A stretch of 64,000 nt of DNA from Metallyticus violacea (lineage: Eukaryota > Arthropoda > Insecta > Mantodea > Metallyticidae), in contig CM060846.1 of the NCBI GenBank assembly GCA_030762175.1, positions 235,849,512 through 235,913,511 on the forward strand, given 5' to 3'. The position numbers were made by a program, and so were the translations under genes. Positions 12,781 through 22,844 of this stretch are shown here, piece after piece. How positions within the stretch are numbered: the first letter of the stretch is position 1; every line of letters starts with the position of its first letter. A model generated the notes under the pieces. The model saw only the letters and a program-made list of their open reading frames with translations. It was not told the origin of the DNA and did no database searches.

Positions 12781-14120
12781 ATTACATTGCCACACTGAAC
12801 GAGGTGAGAAGAGCATATTCTAGGTTTAACACACATGGTCGTTATTATTAAATTAAACTTATCCTTCTCCTTTAAATGAAACTCCGTCTTTTACCTTATG
12901 CAACAGCTTTTAGATTTCATATTGGAAGGCGTCAGAACAGAATATCTGGTCCATCTTATTATTATTACAAAATCCATCAAAACCCAGGACCAAGGAATAG
13001 GGCTTAGTTCTCGCTTCAGAGATCAAATATTCAGGGATGTTTTAATGTCTGTTTTTGTGAGAAGATTTGTTAGTGTAATGCTAACTTTAAAGCTATAGGT
13101 ATGGTGTCAGAAAAGGTTGACCATATTGAAATACCTCCAGGAAAGGGAGGGATTAACACGGAAGGTCAAATTTAACATTTAAAAAGAAGTCTTGCTAAAG
13201 TAACTTCCAAAATGAACTGTTTAGCTCATGTTCTTGAGATTGCCCTAGTGCACTTCTTAAAGACCCGGACTATACCTCCTACAGAAACGGTAGGAAAATT
13301 ATTCTAAAGTTGATTAGCTTCTAAGATCTGACTACTGGAGGAGGAATTATAGAACTGCATAACTTTCAGGACTATCTTTACAATTATAGCAGTAGTTTAT
13401 TCCTGACTGTACTGTAAAATAGTTATTTTTATGGCAATATTAACTAAGTAAAATGATTGAACCATCTGAATGATTATTCAAAAACATTATTATATAATTG
13501 TAAATCTAACTTGTGCCATGTCTACTCAATATGTTTGTCAACGGTGCAACAAAGGAATGGCAGAATGGAGCATAAAAACATATATGTAATTTTTACATAT
13601 GCTGGATGCTTTAGAGTGCTTTCTTGTTCCTTTGAAGGTATATATTCTGCAATGGCTGTAACAGATATTTTGAAGAAAAACCTACATTGATAATAGTAAG
13701 CAGAATAGAATGAGTGGAAGAATATCTTGCAAATGAAAGCAGCGCTCTCCCAATTGCAATGTACGATTCAATTCTAACCATGAATGTCACTGGTTATTTT
13801 GCAAAAATTGCAACAGAAACGAGATATTTGGGTACTTAAGTTATATTACTATGCTTAATCCAAAATGTTCTTCCAAGAACGTTCTTTATGAAATTGCATG
13901 CACACAGTCCCTGCGAATCGGCATTTCTTCCACTTTTATTCATATAAGAGTTTTGAATTTTGCACAAAAAAATAAAATATAGACACGAATGTCGACTGTT
14001 TTCAGTGCGGTAAACGTAGACATTCATTTTGCTGAGATGATTGTATTTGGCTGTTTGTTAAACATTTGTACAGAGATAGATCATTTCGCAACAAAGTGAC
14101 TGTCAAAATGCTAGGGATAT

Positions 14121-14163
14121 TTTTTTAAAGGTGTTTAACGCCCGTTTTTACTACTGAGGCATC
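14121..14163 (-). repeat. SINE family A 3'-tail fragment inside the polymerase relic
   Basis: The minus strand reads 'ctcagtagtaaaaacgggcg' followed by 'ttaaacacct', matching the end of the SINE at about 20950-20990 ('ctcagtagtgaaaatgggcg', 'ttaaacacta'). It sits exactly where coding similarity to the polymerase is interrupted, so it looks like an insertion later truncated. Confidence 0.7.
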
Positions 14164-15257
14164 ACAGGCGGTGTAGGGATTATGTTCTTATGTTTTTCTG
14201 GATTATGTCATACGACAAGAGTGGATGCCAATTTTTGTGATGCACGGGGCCAAAATATTGTGTACGAAAATGGAGCATATAACATTTCTGGATAGTATAA
14301 ATTTTTAGCAATGAAACTGAGGAGCTTGAATAAATTCTGTAAAAAAATCCTCATTTCATAACATTCTGGAAAATTTAAACTTTGTGTGTTTACATCCACA
14401 ACCAGTCAATTAACGCATGGATCAAATAAATCAAATAAACAGTACATGAACGGAAAGAATTTTTGACCGGTATCAAAAAGCTATGGATAACGTTTTTAAT
14501 AATAGAAAGGAATTTTAAATGTATTATCTGGAAGATGTTGTGGTAATGAGAGAAGCGTGCTGTATTTAGAAATACTTTCTTAAGCATTGGGAGAAATCAC
14601 GTATTTCAAGAATCTATCACAATTGCTTCTGCTTGCAACAAGGTATTTAGAAATTCCGTGAGTCCCATTCCGCGTGGGGGCTATAGAAAAGCAGATAGAC
14701 ATTCGCGAAAAGCTCCTATGTGGCTAATGTATGAAGAAATTAACGGGGGCATTTGCTTCAGGCATGCGGGCAACTGTAGAATATCGACTGCCCTAGTAAC
14801 TAACACTTAAAACTTCACAGATTTTGCCAAGAGACGAAACAAATGTTTTGCATCAAGGATGCTATTGCCACGGGCACCATTGCTTAGATAACAGAGACGT
14901 TCCCGTATTGAAAAGTACAATTAAGATGCTCGCACATAGATACGAACAAATCATGGCTTGTTTAGACAAAATTGTGGGGGAGTATACGTGTAATGCGAAT
15001 TGGGAATGTGACTTTGAAGAAATGTTGAAAACTCACCCTACTCTGAACAATGATCCGGTTGAGAAAGGTGTACCTCTTGTTCTCAGTGATTACGTTTATG
15101 GAGGGAGAACAGGAGCAATGAGAACTTATTGCAAAAGTGATGATACAGGTGTTAAATATTACATATCTGTGTATACGTATATTTACAAATATTTCAAGTT
15201 CCCTCTAGAAGATCCTTAAATTTACAGTGGTGATGGCTGCTCCAATATCGCAGATGT

Positions 15258-15322
15258 AAAAAAAAAAAAAGAAAAAAAAAAAAAGAAAAAGAAAGAAAAA
15301 AAAAAGAAAAAAAAAAAAAAGG
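15258..15322. repeat. A-rich (A)nG microsatellite inserted in the polymerase relic
   Basis: A run of A blocks separated by single G lies between the coding segment ending near 15240 and the next one starting at about 15325. It could be the poly(A) tail of a lost retroelement or simple-repeat expansion. Confidence 0.8.
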
Positions 15323-16623
15323 ATTCGTCAAGTGTAGAGTTTTCCCAAAGAACAGAGAACTGTATAATCCACTTCTTCCTAATCGCTGTCGACAAAAAAT
15401 TTATGATCTGTCTTTGTCACACGTGCGCTGAAGAGGTGGAAGGAGAATGCACTCATGACGAAAGTCAACGAGAAATTACCGGTATATGGTCGGGAGACAA
15501 AATACGAAAGCCTTAGGTGGTGGGCTATGAAGTGAGGCAGATTTTCGAATTTTATGAATATAAGGTTCAACAATATGATCCAAATGAAAACTAAGGTCTT
15601 TTTGTGCAGTACATAAATACGTTTCTAAAATTAAAGGCAGAAGCCAGCAGTTAGCGTCCTGGGTTGTAAATGAAGAGGACAAGAAAAGTACGTACAGAAC
15701 TTCATCCAAAGTGAAGGAAATGTTCTGGATAAGACGGCGATTCAAGAATCCTTGGCCAAAGTGTGCCGAAACCGTTTTGGGGGAAAACTTGCAGAACAAG
15801 GCAACAGATCATGCATAATGATGATAAAAGAATTTCAAGAATTGTAGAAGTTCTTGACTTCACCAAACATAGAGGTGCAAAATGTGATGTTAGCAAGCGA
15901 CAAGGTTATGTGCTTGTTTTTGCCCTACCTCGAGGAAGCAGAAGCCCCTTCGCGGAAACACACCGACGAGGTCCTTGAGGCTTACGTGCGCGAGACTTAA
16001 CTTTACAATAACCTAGAGTTGCTGAAATGAAAAAATAGTCTACACCGATACCGACTGGATATACTTCCTAGCTAAGGGAAGAGAACAATGTAGTATACAA
16101 AGTGGAGATCTCCAGTGATGTGGCAGACGAATTCCGAATTCTACATTTACGAGTTTGTATCTGGAGAACCCAATATGCAAATAGTATTAAACTGCCCAAT
16201 AATGCTTTCAAAATAGAATGCAATGCGAGAGGAATAACTTATAACTACACTTGTGCAACCAGTTGATTTTGAATAGATAAAGAACATAATTTTAAAGGAA
16301 AAAGAGCACAAAGTGATTGGGTTTCGAGAGAAAGGTAAAATTGAACGCAAAAACGTCTGGTGTGATTGCTGTCTCCGAAACAGAAGACAAAATATAGAGA
16401 TTATGGTATCATAAGAGGAGACCACGGGTCGACGGTTGTGTCCCTTTCGGTATTTAAACCTGACTGACATGTTGATGTATTTTGGGGGAAAGACAGCTGT
16501 ACAAAATTTTCTAAGGGCCAGAAAGAGTCCACATACTCTCAAAAATGAGGAACAATCTGTTATTTCAGTGGAAGTGTTTTTATCATTTTCCTCATTTTGA
16601 CTTAAATTACGTATGGTATACAC

Positions 16624-17275
16624 TATGGCATTAAATCTAGCAACCTTTGAGAAAATGTTATCGTAAGGCGTACAATGAGCACAATTCTTCTAATCAAGTT
16701 TGAGCATCCTTTCACGCTTATGGTTAGTGGAGGCACGAGATCAGGGAAAACTGTATTTATGTAAGATTGATAAAAAACTTGCTACATTCATGCACTGTGA
16801 GCAATATAAATTGCATAATATTGAGTTACAGTGAAAAGACTGCAGTTCCAAAAGAATTAAAGAAATATGGAGTTAAATTCCAGTTTTGTGTTCTCGAATT
16901 TAAGAACGAAAAGGAGCAACCAAAACTTGTCGTGTTCGATGATCTGTTATGCTCTGCTTTTTCGAGAGAAGTGTATTCCTTGCTTATTAAGGAAAGTAAT
17001 CACAGAAACTTAAATGTAATTTTGTCACCGAAAATCCGTTTCATCAAGTAAACAATTGCAGAAATATTTCCTTAATGCAAAACTAATTGTGGTTTTTAAA
17101 CACCTTAGAGACAAGAATCGAGTGGTGTAATTAGCCAGGCAGATATATCCAGAGGACTGGAAACCACTCTTCGAGAAGTATCTCACGGTTATCGCTCTTT
17201 TACCTTTGCCAGGAGAAAAGCAATTTGCGTTGATTCAAAATAAGCATATTTCCATAAGAAATTCCAAGGAATGTC
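16624..17275 (+). pseudogene. FtsK/HerA-type genome-packaging ATPase (Polinton/adintovirus), broken
   Basis: The family protein is thought to pump element DNA into capsids. The Walker A loop 'SGGTRSGKT' is at 16726-16752, preceded by 'FEHPFTLMV', both typical of this family. A stop and a frameshift follow. The frame at 16767-17051 then carries Walker B 'KLVVFDDLL' (double Asp at 16938-16943) and 'SNHRNLNVI', the usual sensor region. After another shift, 17075-17230 reads 'LARQIYPEDWKPLFEKY', the conserved C-terminal part. It lies between the polymerase and the small basic protein, as expected for the element. At least three disruptions make it non-functional. Confidence 0.85.
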
Positions 17276-17287
17276 CACGTTCAGGAA

Positions 17288-17611
17288 ATGGGCAAACGAG
17301 TGATATCAAAATATCACCTATTGGACGTGCATAAAATGCCTAAACCTAAATTAAGAAGAGCCATTTTGGAGAAAGCAAACAATGAGCTCGTGCTGGCCGT
17401 TGCAGAGTGCACTGTTTATGTCCTGAAAGGTAACTGCAAGTTGACCAAATGCACAAAGCTTAAATTGAAAAAGTATAAGAACTTTCTCAGGCGCCTTGTA
17501 GACAAAATGCAGGAAGTGAAAAATAAACGAAAACTGGTATTTCAGGAGAGAATATTTGAAACCCTTGTTTTCCGCAGAACTAACGAAATCTCCACTTTAA
17601 TAAAATCCTAA
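17288..17611 (+). CDS. Small basic protein of the Polinton/adintovirus element (107 codons, open)
   Basis: This is the only gene of the element that is open from ATG to stop at about full length. It is strongly basic (K/R-rich throughout) and contains 'AVAECTVYVLKGNCKLTKC' followed by a basic coiled segment with 'LVDKMQEVKNKRKLVFQ'. This pattern (a Cys/Leu/Asn-Gly start, then a Lys-rich amphipathic half) recurs next to the packaging ATPase in Polintons and adintoviruses. Its role there is uncertain, and some authors compare it with adenovirus core or minor proteins. Since all neighbours are broken, openness may be chance retention in a short gene. The family's usual hydrophobic C-terminal end seems shortened. 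Confidence 0.6.
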   Translation: MGKRVISKYHLLDVHKMPKPKLRRAILEKANNELVLAVAECTVYVLKGNCKLTKCTKLKLKKYKNFLRRLVDKMQEVKNKRKLVFQERIFETLVFRRTNEISTLIKS

Positions 17612-17639
17612 TGCTGCAAAATTTATTTATTTCCGAGCA

Positions 17640-18290
17640 GTATTAAACTTCTACTGTAAAAAGAAGAGAAGAAAAACTAGCTCAGATCCATCAGATCCAT
17701 ACAACGATTTGCTTAAGATTACTTTGCACCCTCATCAACGTTTTCGGCCTTTAACGCTGCCGCCACCATTACGCAACGATCAATCAAGAGAAAGCTAAGC
17801 TTTTCTCTGGGCGATGAAACGATCTACGAAGGAGACATCTTGGAGGAGGAAGAAGAAACGCCTGATGGAGAAGAAAAAGAAAACGCAAACGCAGAATTGC
17901 CTTTACTAGATACGGCGAAACAAGAAATAGAATCATTCGCAGGCCAGAATTTTTGTTATTAGCTTCCTATCTTCACAATCCGAGAGCCACCGATATTATT
18001 TTGGGCATTTACAAAGATAAGGATGGTAGATTTAAAATAGGCGATTCATTAATCCAGATAGAAGATGATTAATAAGTTAAAAATAAAATTGTCGAGCGAA
18101 AAGAGGAATCTGGGAATTGTTAACCAGAAAGAACGTCACCCTCTCCAAAGCCACGTCCTCGGATACACACAAGTATATGTAAATCCTTCTCCTCACCAAC
18201 AGACACCAAACAAGTAACATTTTAATCAGGTGAAGTTAAACAGGGGTAAGAAGTACAAAGATATAATTGGTAAATTGTTTCCATCAAAGG
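17640..18290 (+). pseudogene. Conserved Polinton/adintovirus protein with a 'GLWELL'-type motif, broken
   Basis: Between the small basic protein and the capsid region, three frames give the hallmarks of a conserved but poorly characterised element protein. They are an acidic low-complexity segment at 17830-17920 (E-rich), 'FLLLASYL' and 'GRFKIGDSLIQIEDD' at 17955-18070, 'WELLTRKN' (18111-18134), 'ILLLTNRHQTSN' (about 18183-18218) and a basic end with 'GKKYKDIIGKLFP' near 18247-18285. Related proteins carry the order 'GxxxIGxSxIxI', 'GTxGLWxLLTKKN' and 'LLLTNAHxxN'. At least two frameshifts and several stops are present. A virion-associated role is assumed from its position only. Confidence 0.6.
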
Positions 18291-18880
18291 CAATAGCGAT
18301 TGGAGTATGAACAAATAATGTACAAAAAAATACTTCTACGATCCACAAAAGCCATCGGCATTTTCCACCCTTCCCAATCTCGCAGCTGTATAGTAGAGAA
18401 AGCACAAACCAGAAAAAGGATTTACTACCTTTTCAGACCACCCCAGAAAGGTATATGAGCCTGGGTTGAAAAATACAGGCAGAAAAATTCCGCGAATTCC
18501 CTAGTATTCGGGCTATAACCAGTTTGCTCCGAACTATATTAAAGTGTCAACTGGCACAATATATGTGAAAGGATCCATGGAAAAAAATTATTCAAACCCG
18601 GCATCTAGAACGTTACGAAAGAATTAATATAGAAGACTATAGATGCCGACATAAGATAGAAGACCTTGTGGTCACTCGCGCGTGCCGGTGGCACATATTT
18701 AACACAACAATGTGTCCAAGCCGCAAGCCCTGGAAATAGCACGGTGGGCAAACGAGAATCGATTGAGTGAGGGTTAAACAAACTCAGAAGTTCCGCTGAG
18801 AGGGTTAAAGCCCCACTCTGTATTCCCGCCGAGAGGGTTCAACTCCCACTCATATGTATTGTCATGGATAAAATTCCCTT
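18291..18880 (+). other. Element interior with weak possible integrase-like piece and a short direct repeat
   Basis: At about 18330-18390 one frame reads 'YFYDPQKPSAF', resembling the 'YYDPxNPxxF' segment near the N-terminus of Polinton integrases. The following 200 bases give only a loose match ('GRKIPRIP'), so I do not call a gene. At 18790-18850 a unit of about 32 bases ('ccgctgagagggtt--a---ccccact') is repeated once. The remainder is unexplained. Confidence 0.3.
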
Positions 18881-18889
18881 TGGCACTTA

Positions 18890-19300
18890 ACAATGGAGCC
18901 GCTAACAGCGTACTATGTAAACTACAACAGCGGACTTCTCGGGAAATATATCCGGCCTCTGTACGTAGGCGTTCCCAAGAGGTTTAGATAGCTTACTAGA
19001 GAGTCTGTTCATTATTGTCAAGCCTATCCTCCTATTCGGTGCAAAATCTTTGAACAGAGAAGCCCTCACTAAGGGTTTAACTTATTGCATTGTAGTGCTA
19101 CGAAAGAGTCAGGCATAAAAGTCAAGGACACAGTGACCAACCGAGTCGCAGACACTACCAAACTTATAGCGGGTGAGCTTAATCCCAAAAAAAGGGAACG
19201 GTAGAGAAAAGAGACCAGCTCCTAAATCCAAAAACATCGTGGAAAAGTCAAGAACTAGAGATATATTTGCATAAATACCGCGCGCATTACAGTTGTACTG
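18890..19300 (+). pseudogene. Probable minor capsid/basic protein gene directly upstream of the capsid gene, broken
   Basis: In Polintons and adintoviruses the gene before the major capsid encodes a small glycine-rich N-terminus, a hydrophobic/amphipathic helix and a very basic C-terminus. Here 18930-18995 reads 'YNSGLLGKYIRPLYVGVPKRF', then 'REALTKGL' near 19060 and a basic tail with 'PKKGNGREKRPAPKSKN' at 19180-19235, in shifting frames. Position and pattern fit, but the match is weak and no domain is certain. Confidence 0.4.
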
Positions 19301-19315
19301 GCAAATATGGTCTAG

Positions 19316-20653
19316 ATGGACGAAGGTGACCACCCTGATCGCATGTACAAAACCGAATCGGATATATTCGCGAAGAATCTCCTTAAATCAGAAGTACCCG
19401 GAAACTTCACTGCATTATACAAATCCATTGCTCCTGTAGATGAATCAGTAGTGGAATTTGTTATTCCTGGAAATAATAAATATTGTGTACACTTATTTGT
19501 TCATTTGATGGTAAGGGGAAAATTTATGAAATTAGATGGGACAAGTTTGGGAAATGGAGATAGAACGACTGGAATTAATAACAAGCTTCATTCTTTATTT
19601 AGTCAGCGAGTGCAAATTTAAATGGAATATCACTCCTTTCGAAGATTTTTACTCTTATCGTAGCTACCTAGAAACGTTATTAACGATTGAGGCAGAAAAT
19701 GGCCATTTTACTAAGCTTTCTGGTACATCGCCACGGATCTTATTGGACTAACGGGAAATGGTACTGAAAAAAAAAACAACAAACAAACAAAAACTTTGGC
19801 AGCCGGAAAACCAAAGAAACGTTGGAAAGAAACGATATGAAAAGAGCAAAACATCTAAAGAAGTCATTATGTTTGGTAACTTACATGGTGATATTTTCAA
19901 CATGCCTACTTTACTGCTAACAGGGATAAGGTTCAAACCCAAATAACAAACGCAAAGGAATCATTTTAGCTGCTGAGCGAGAACGAAGATCCCAAAGTCA
20001 GATTTCATATTCTAGATGCCACTCTGCAAGTGGAAAAAAATCAAGCCATTTCCCAGCATTATGTTGGGGCATTCCAAGGCTATGGAGAAAATCAATGCAA
20101 GATACGGCATAACACACGTTGATTTCTAATCGTTCACCATTGGAGCCAGACAAAGCATCATGTCTATAGATAATGATGTGCTGTGTCCAATACCCAGAAA
20201 ACTTTATTTTGGCATAACTGGAAACACAAATTTCTCGGGAACTTCCTACACCAATCCATACGAATTTAAACATTATGAATTGGAACATTTCGCCATTTAC
20301 TTAACGGACAACGGACTCTACCGGAAAGTATCCCTATCGATATCTATTCTCAAAAGGATCAACCTTGGCATTACAAACACTCCTTTAAGTTTTTATCTTT
20401 CATTGCACTAAAAGCGGATCACACATGATCCACGATATGTATATATTGGGTTATTTTATGCTTCTCTTTGATTTGACTCCCAAAGTGTCGGTTCCGCTAA
20501 TCACACTTCTCTATTAAACAGCAGAAAGATTGGAACAGAGCTATGAATCAAAGGAAACTAAAACATGCCATCACCTGTGTTATGTATTGTGAATACGAAA
20601 AGTCTATTCAGATAGACATACACAAGGTGGTTCACACAGATTTTGATCCATGA
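19316..20653 (+). pseudogene. Major capsid protein (double jelly-roll, Polinton/adintovirus), broken
   Basis: The family protein forms the hexon-like shell. The first frame (19316-19621) carries 'YKSIAPVDESVVEFVIPG' and 'GINNKLHSLFSQ', the signature N-terminal jelly-roll segment of arthropod Polinton capsid proteins. After a -1 type shift, 19622-19720 reads 'YSYRSYLETLL', also diagnostic. An A-rich tract at 19768-19800 interrupts it. The C-terminal half is seen as 'IPRKLYFGI' and 'NPYEFKHYELEHFAIYL' (20190-20305), 'FDLTP' (about 20467-20481) and the end 'CEYEKSIQID' followed by a stop at 20651-20653. The length of about 1.3 kb is slightly short for the family. The start at 19316 is the ATG just before the conserved N-terminus. 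Confidence 0.85.
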
Positions 20654-20704
20654 ACACCCTGCAAATAAAAATGCATTATATTTGCCTTATTTCAACGGAG
20701 GTTA

Positions 20705-20995
20705 TATATATCACCACGGGTGGCCGAGATCGTTAAGACGCAGAATTGTGAGCGGGAGTCTGTCTGGGGCTCGATTCCCGCCAGGACAGTCCTCCCTGAC
20801 AGGTTTTTATCCACGTTTTCTTTAGTTCTTATAAATAGCAAATGCTGGGGAGGTACCCTTAACTTAAGCCTGGAACGTTTTCTTTCCTTTAAAAAATAAT
20901 ACTTTTCCAATTTATGATTTCATCTCACGTACCATCATTGTCCACTACCAATGGTACCTCAGTAGTGAAAATGGGCGTTAAACACTATTAAAAAA
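20705..20995 (+). repeat. tRNA-derived SINE (family A), nearly complete
   Basis: The head has an A-box-like 'tggccgagatcgttaagac' (from 20721), as in serine/leucine tRNAs, and a B-box-like 'ggctcgattcc' at 20768-20778. It is followed by a non-tRNA body of about 200 bases ending in 'ctcagtagtgaaaatgggcg', 'ttaaacactatt' and a short A run. The body recurs at 7930-8025 and its tail at 14121-14163 (minus). A functional tRNA is unlikely: no acceptor stem can be paired and the sequence continues into the repeat body. It inserted about 50 bases after the capsid relic. Confidence 0.8.
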
Positions 20996-21449
20996 GGAGT
21001 TTATATGTATCGGATATGCTCCCAACAATATATACTAAACCAGCAACATTTACTTTAATGTAGATCCATACGGTTTTCCTTGATTACAATGAATAGATAT
21101 TACATTCAAAAATAAGTTTTCTATGTGGTATTTTGATTCCTATTGTGTCTCTGGATTAATAAAACCCCTGAAAAAGCTTCATCTCAGCAAATACTTCCCA
21201 CTAAATATTTCCAACTTCAAGATCTCTTTTCCAACCTGTGTGGGCAATATGTATGCCTCTACACATTTTATGTGTGTTCCAGAGGGTACATCCTTGGTGT
21301 ATTGTTCAATTTCAACAATCCAGATGATCAGCCAAAGAAATGTTAAACAAAGAGTTGTAATTCCAGCATTTCAGGGGAGGATAACAATGCCTGCCTGGTA
21401 TAAAAGTACTGTTATGTTTTCTTCATCAGTTTTCTCTGGAAGACTACTA
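20996..21449. other. Short unexplained stretch
   Basis: The frame at 21123-21464 (113 codons) overlaps another at 21143-21346. Neither resembles a known family. It may be the decayed 5' part of the following relic. Confidence 0.3.
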
Positions 21450-22030
21450 AGGAAGGAAGCCTAGTGCTGGACTTTGAGGCCCTCAGAGGCAACAGCAAGG
21501 AAATGATAATTAAGGAGTTATCCATTGTTAGCAATGATTTTGTAAACAAATTTCATTTTGCAAGTCTATATCCTTGGAAATGTAAATTTGAATACAACAT
21601 AGGGAGTCAAAATGGTATACATTGCAATGATGGATACATTCCTCACAGAATGTTTAAAACAATACTAGGGAAAGTAGTAGCAGGGCACATCTTGCTATAC
21701 TCCTGCAACGAGAATAAATATGCACTTCTATAAGAAATAAATGATAGAATATTTATTAATCTAGAAGAATTTAACTCCCGAAAACTGGAAGAATTACATC
21801 AGCATGCACTGTGGTTTCCCTTGCAACAAATTTGCTGACAATCACTGTGCATGCCAACACACTCATGCCATGTTCAGGTGGCTACAGCATCACAAGTTTA
21901 AGAAAATTAACACCAGATGTCCTCCTGAAAGTTGTAAAAGGCACAATTAATTATATATTGCAGCACTATAGAAAGAGGTGGGTTTGCAGCTTTCATCATG
22001 AGTTCCTGAATACTGAATTTACGCATGTGT
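21450..22030 (+). pseudogene. Relic of a repeated arthropod gene family with N-terminal DxE motif
   Basis: The frame at 21464-21733 begins 'MLDFEALRGNSKEMIIKEL', then 'IHCNDGYIPHRMF', and after a stop continues near 21745-21800 with 'RIFINLEEFNSRKL'. This resembles a family of about 200-residue proteins found in many arthropod genomes in repetitive contexts, which start with 'xDxEGFxxxxxFIxKELA'. The D-x-E start and the spacing recall motif I of DEDD exonucleases, but that is my inference. Stops at 21731 and beyond break the frame. Confidence 0.4.
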
Positions 22031-22840
22031 AAGCTCAAACCGCCAGCAGTGATCAGTCCCAAACCTGCCCTGCATCAAAGACTCTATTCCTTAACAAACA
22101 CCACTCCAGATACATCAGCTTCGGATATAGTCCTGAGAGAAATTATGAAACTTACTCCGAAATCAATAGAGTGAAACAAGGACTTGTGCTCTCTTCACAC
22201 TATTTCACCACATTGTTTTAAATTATGTACCCAAGCTTGTGGAACAGCCAGTTGTACAAGTGCATTTGAAGAGCAGTTTCCCTGCAGTCTGGTAACAGCT
22301 TTCTTGTCAAGATACATATCTAAAATATCCAATTCAGTCTTCCAGTATAGGGAATAAACTTTATCTTCTGTAACACAAATATATTGTAACATCAATTTGC
22401 AAAATATGTTTTAGCAATAAAGGATGTGAAAGATTATGTAAACATTGCCTCAAATAGTATCACTTGTGTATCTCCAAAAGAGACTGCTTCACATTTTGTT
22501 CTTTATAATGTTATTTGTGATGATTTCAAATCTACACTTGTATCCTTCAAGGAAATTAACCCATTAACTGGCATGATCCTGCCATTTAGGGATTTGTTTT
22601 GTTTTGCATTTTGTGACTGTAATAATTTTGACAACAATGGTTATGGTTTGGCATTGTTGTCTAGACCTTTCTCAAATATGTGCATCAATTGTTGGGTGTT
22701 GTTAAGTGAGTGAGTTATGCAAGATAATTTGTGAGAGAAAAGAATGATTTTGAGAGTTGTATGATATGACCATTTTGAAATTATGGTAAGTCATATTATT
22801 TCTTCAACTTTTGAATTCACTTTTTTACACTTTGCTCCAT
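22031..22840. other. AT-rich stretch without recognised gene
   Basis: The frame at 22426-22713 (95 codons) and the minus frame at 22195-22395 match nothing I recognise. 22750-22840 may be the outer part of the Penelope-like element that follows. Confidence 0.35.
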
Positions 22841-22844
22841 TTAC

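Larger units (their letters stand above)
12790..16470 (+). pseudogene. Protein-primed DNA polymerase B (Polinton/adintovirus), broken
   Basis: The family enzyme copies the element's DNA. Recognisable pieces in all three frames, in family order, are: N-terminal region at 12790-13250 ('QDQGIGLSSR', 'GKGGINTEG'); a Cys-rich piece at 13510-13570 ('YVCQRCNKG'); exonuclease-side region at 13985-14390 ('CFQCGKRRH', 'FLDSINFLAMKL'); 14445-14760 ('YYLEDVVVMREACC', 'ITIASACNKVF'); an intact-looking frame at 14824-15219 containing 'YGGRTGAM' (15097-15120); then 'FVKCRVF' (15328), 'FLKLKAEAS' (about 15625), 'FWGKT' (15775-15789) and the catalytic motif read as 'VYTDTDW' (16038-16058), where the family has Ser after the last Asp. 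The end reads 'VDGCVPFG' near 16430-16455. The total of about 3.7 kb fits the usual length. It is disrupted by many stops, a SINE fragment at 14121-14163 and an A-rich insertion at 15258-15322. Confidence 0.85.
12790..20653 (+). mobile_element. Decayed Polinton/Maverick or adintovirus-type element
   Basis: Six genes of the Polinton/adintovirus set lie on one strand in a plausible order: protein-primed DNA polymerase B, packaging ATPase, small basic protein, a conserved structural-type protein, a probable minor capsid gene and a double-jelly-roll major capsid gene. Polintons and adintoviruses are integrated, self-synthesising DNA elements with virus-like particle genes. Every gene here is broken by several stops and frameshifts, and a SINE tail and an A-rich tract sit inside the polymerase, so the copy is old and inactive. 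GC content is visibly higher than in the flanks. I could not identify a certain integrase, the adenain-like protease or the terminal inverted repeats. The true ends are therefore unknown and 'adintovirus' versus 'Polinton' is left open. Confidence 0.85.

Noticed and set aside
16147..16623. 158-codon minus-strand frame, one of the longest in the window
   Set aside because: It lies antisense to the C-terminal part of the polymerase relic, where the plus strand shows family motifs; the reverse frame has no recognisable domain.
18330..18500. Integrase gene of the Polinton relic
   Set aside because: Only one short segment ('YFYDPQKPSAF') resembles the integrase N-terminus; no catalytic-core motif could be read, so it is mentioned but not called.
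20712..20790. Functional tRNA gene (Ser/Leu-like)
   Set aside because: Box A and B are present, but no acceptor stem closes and the sequence continues into a repeated SINE body.
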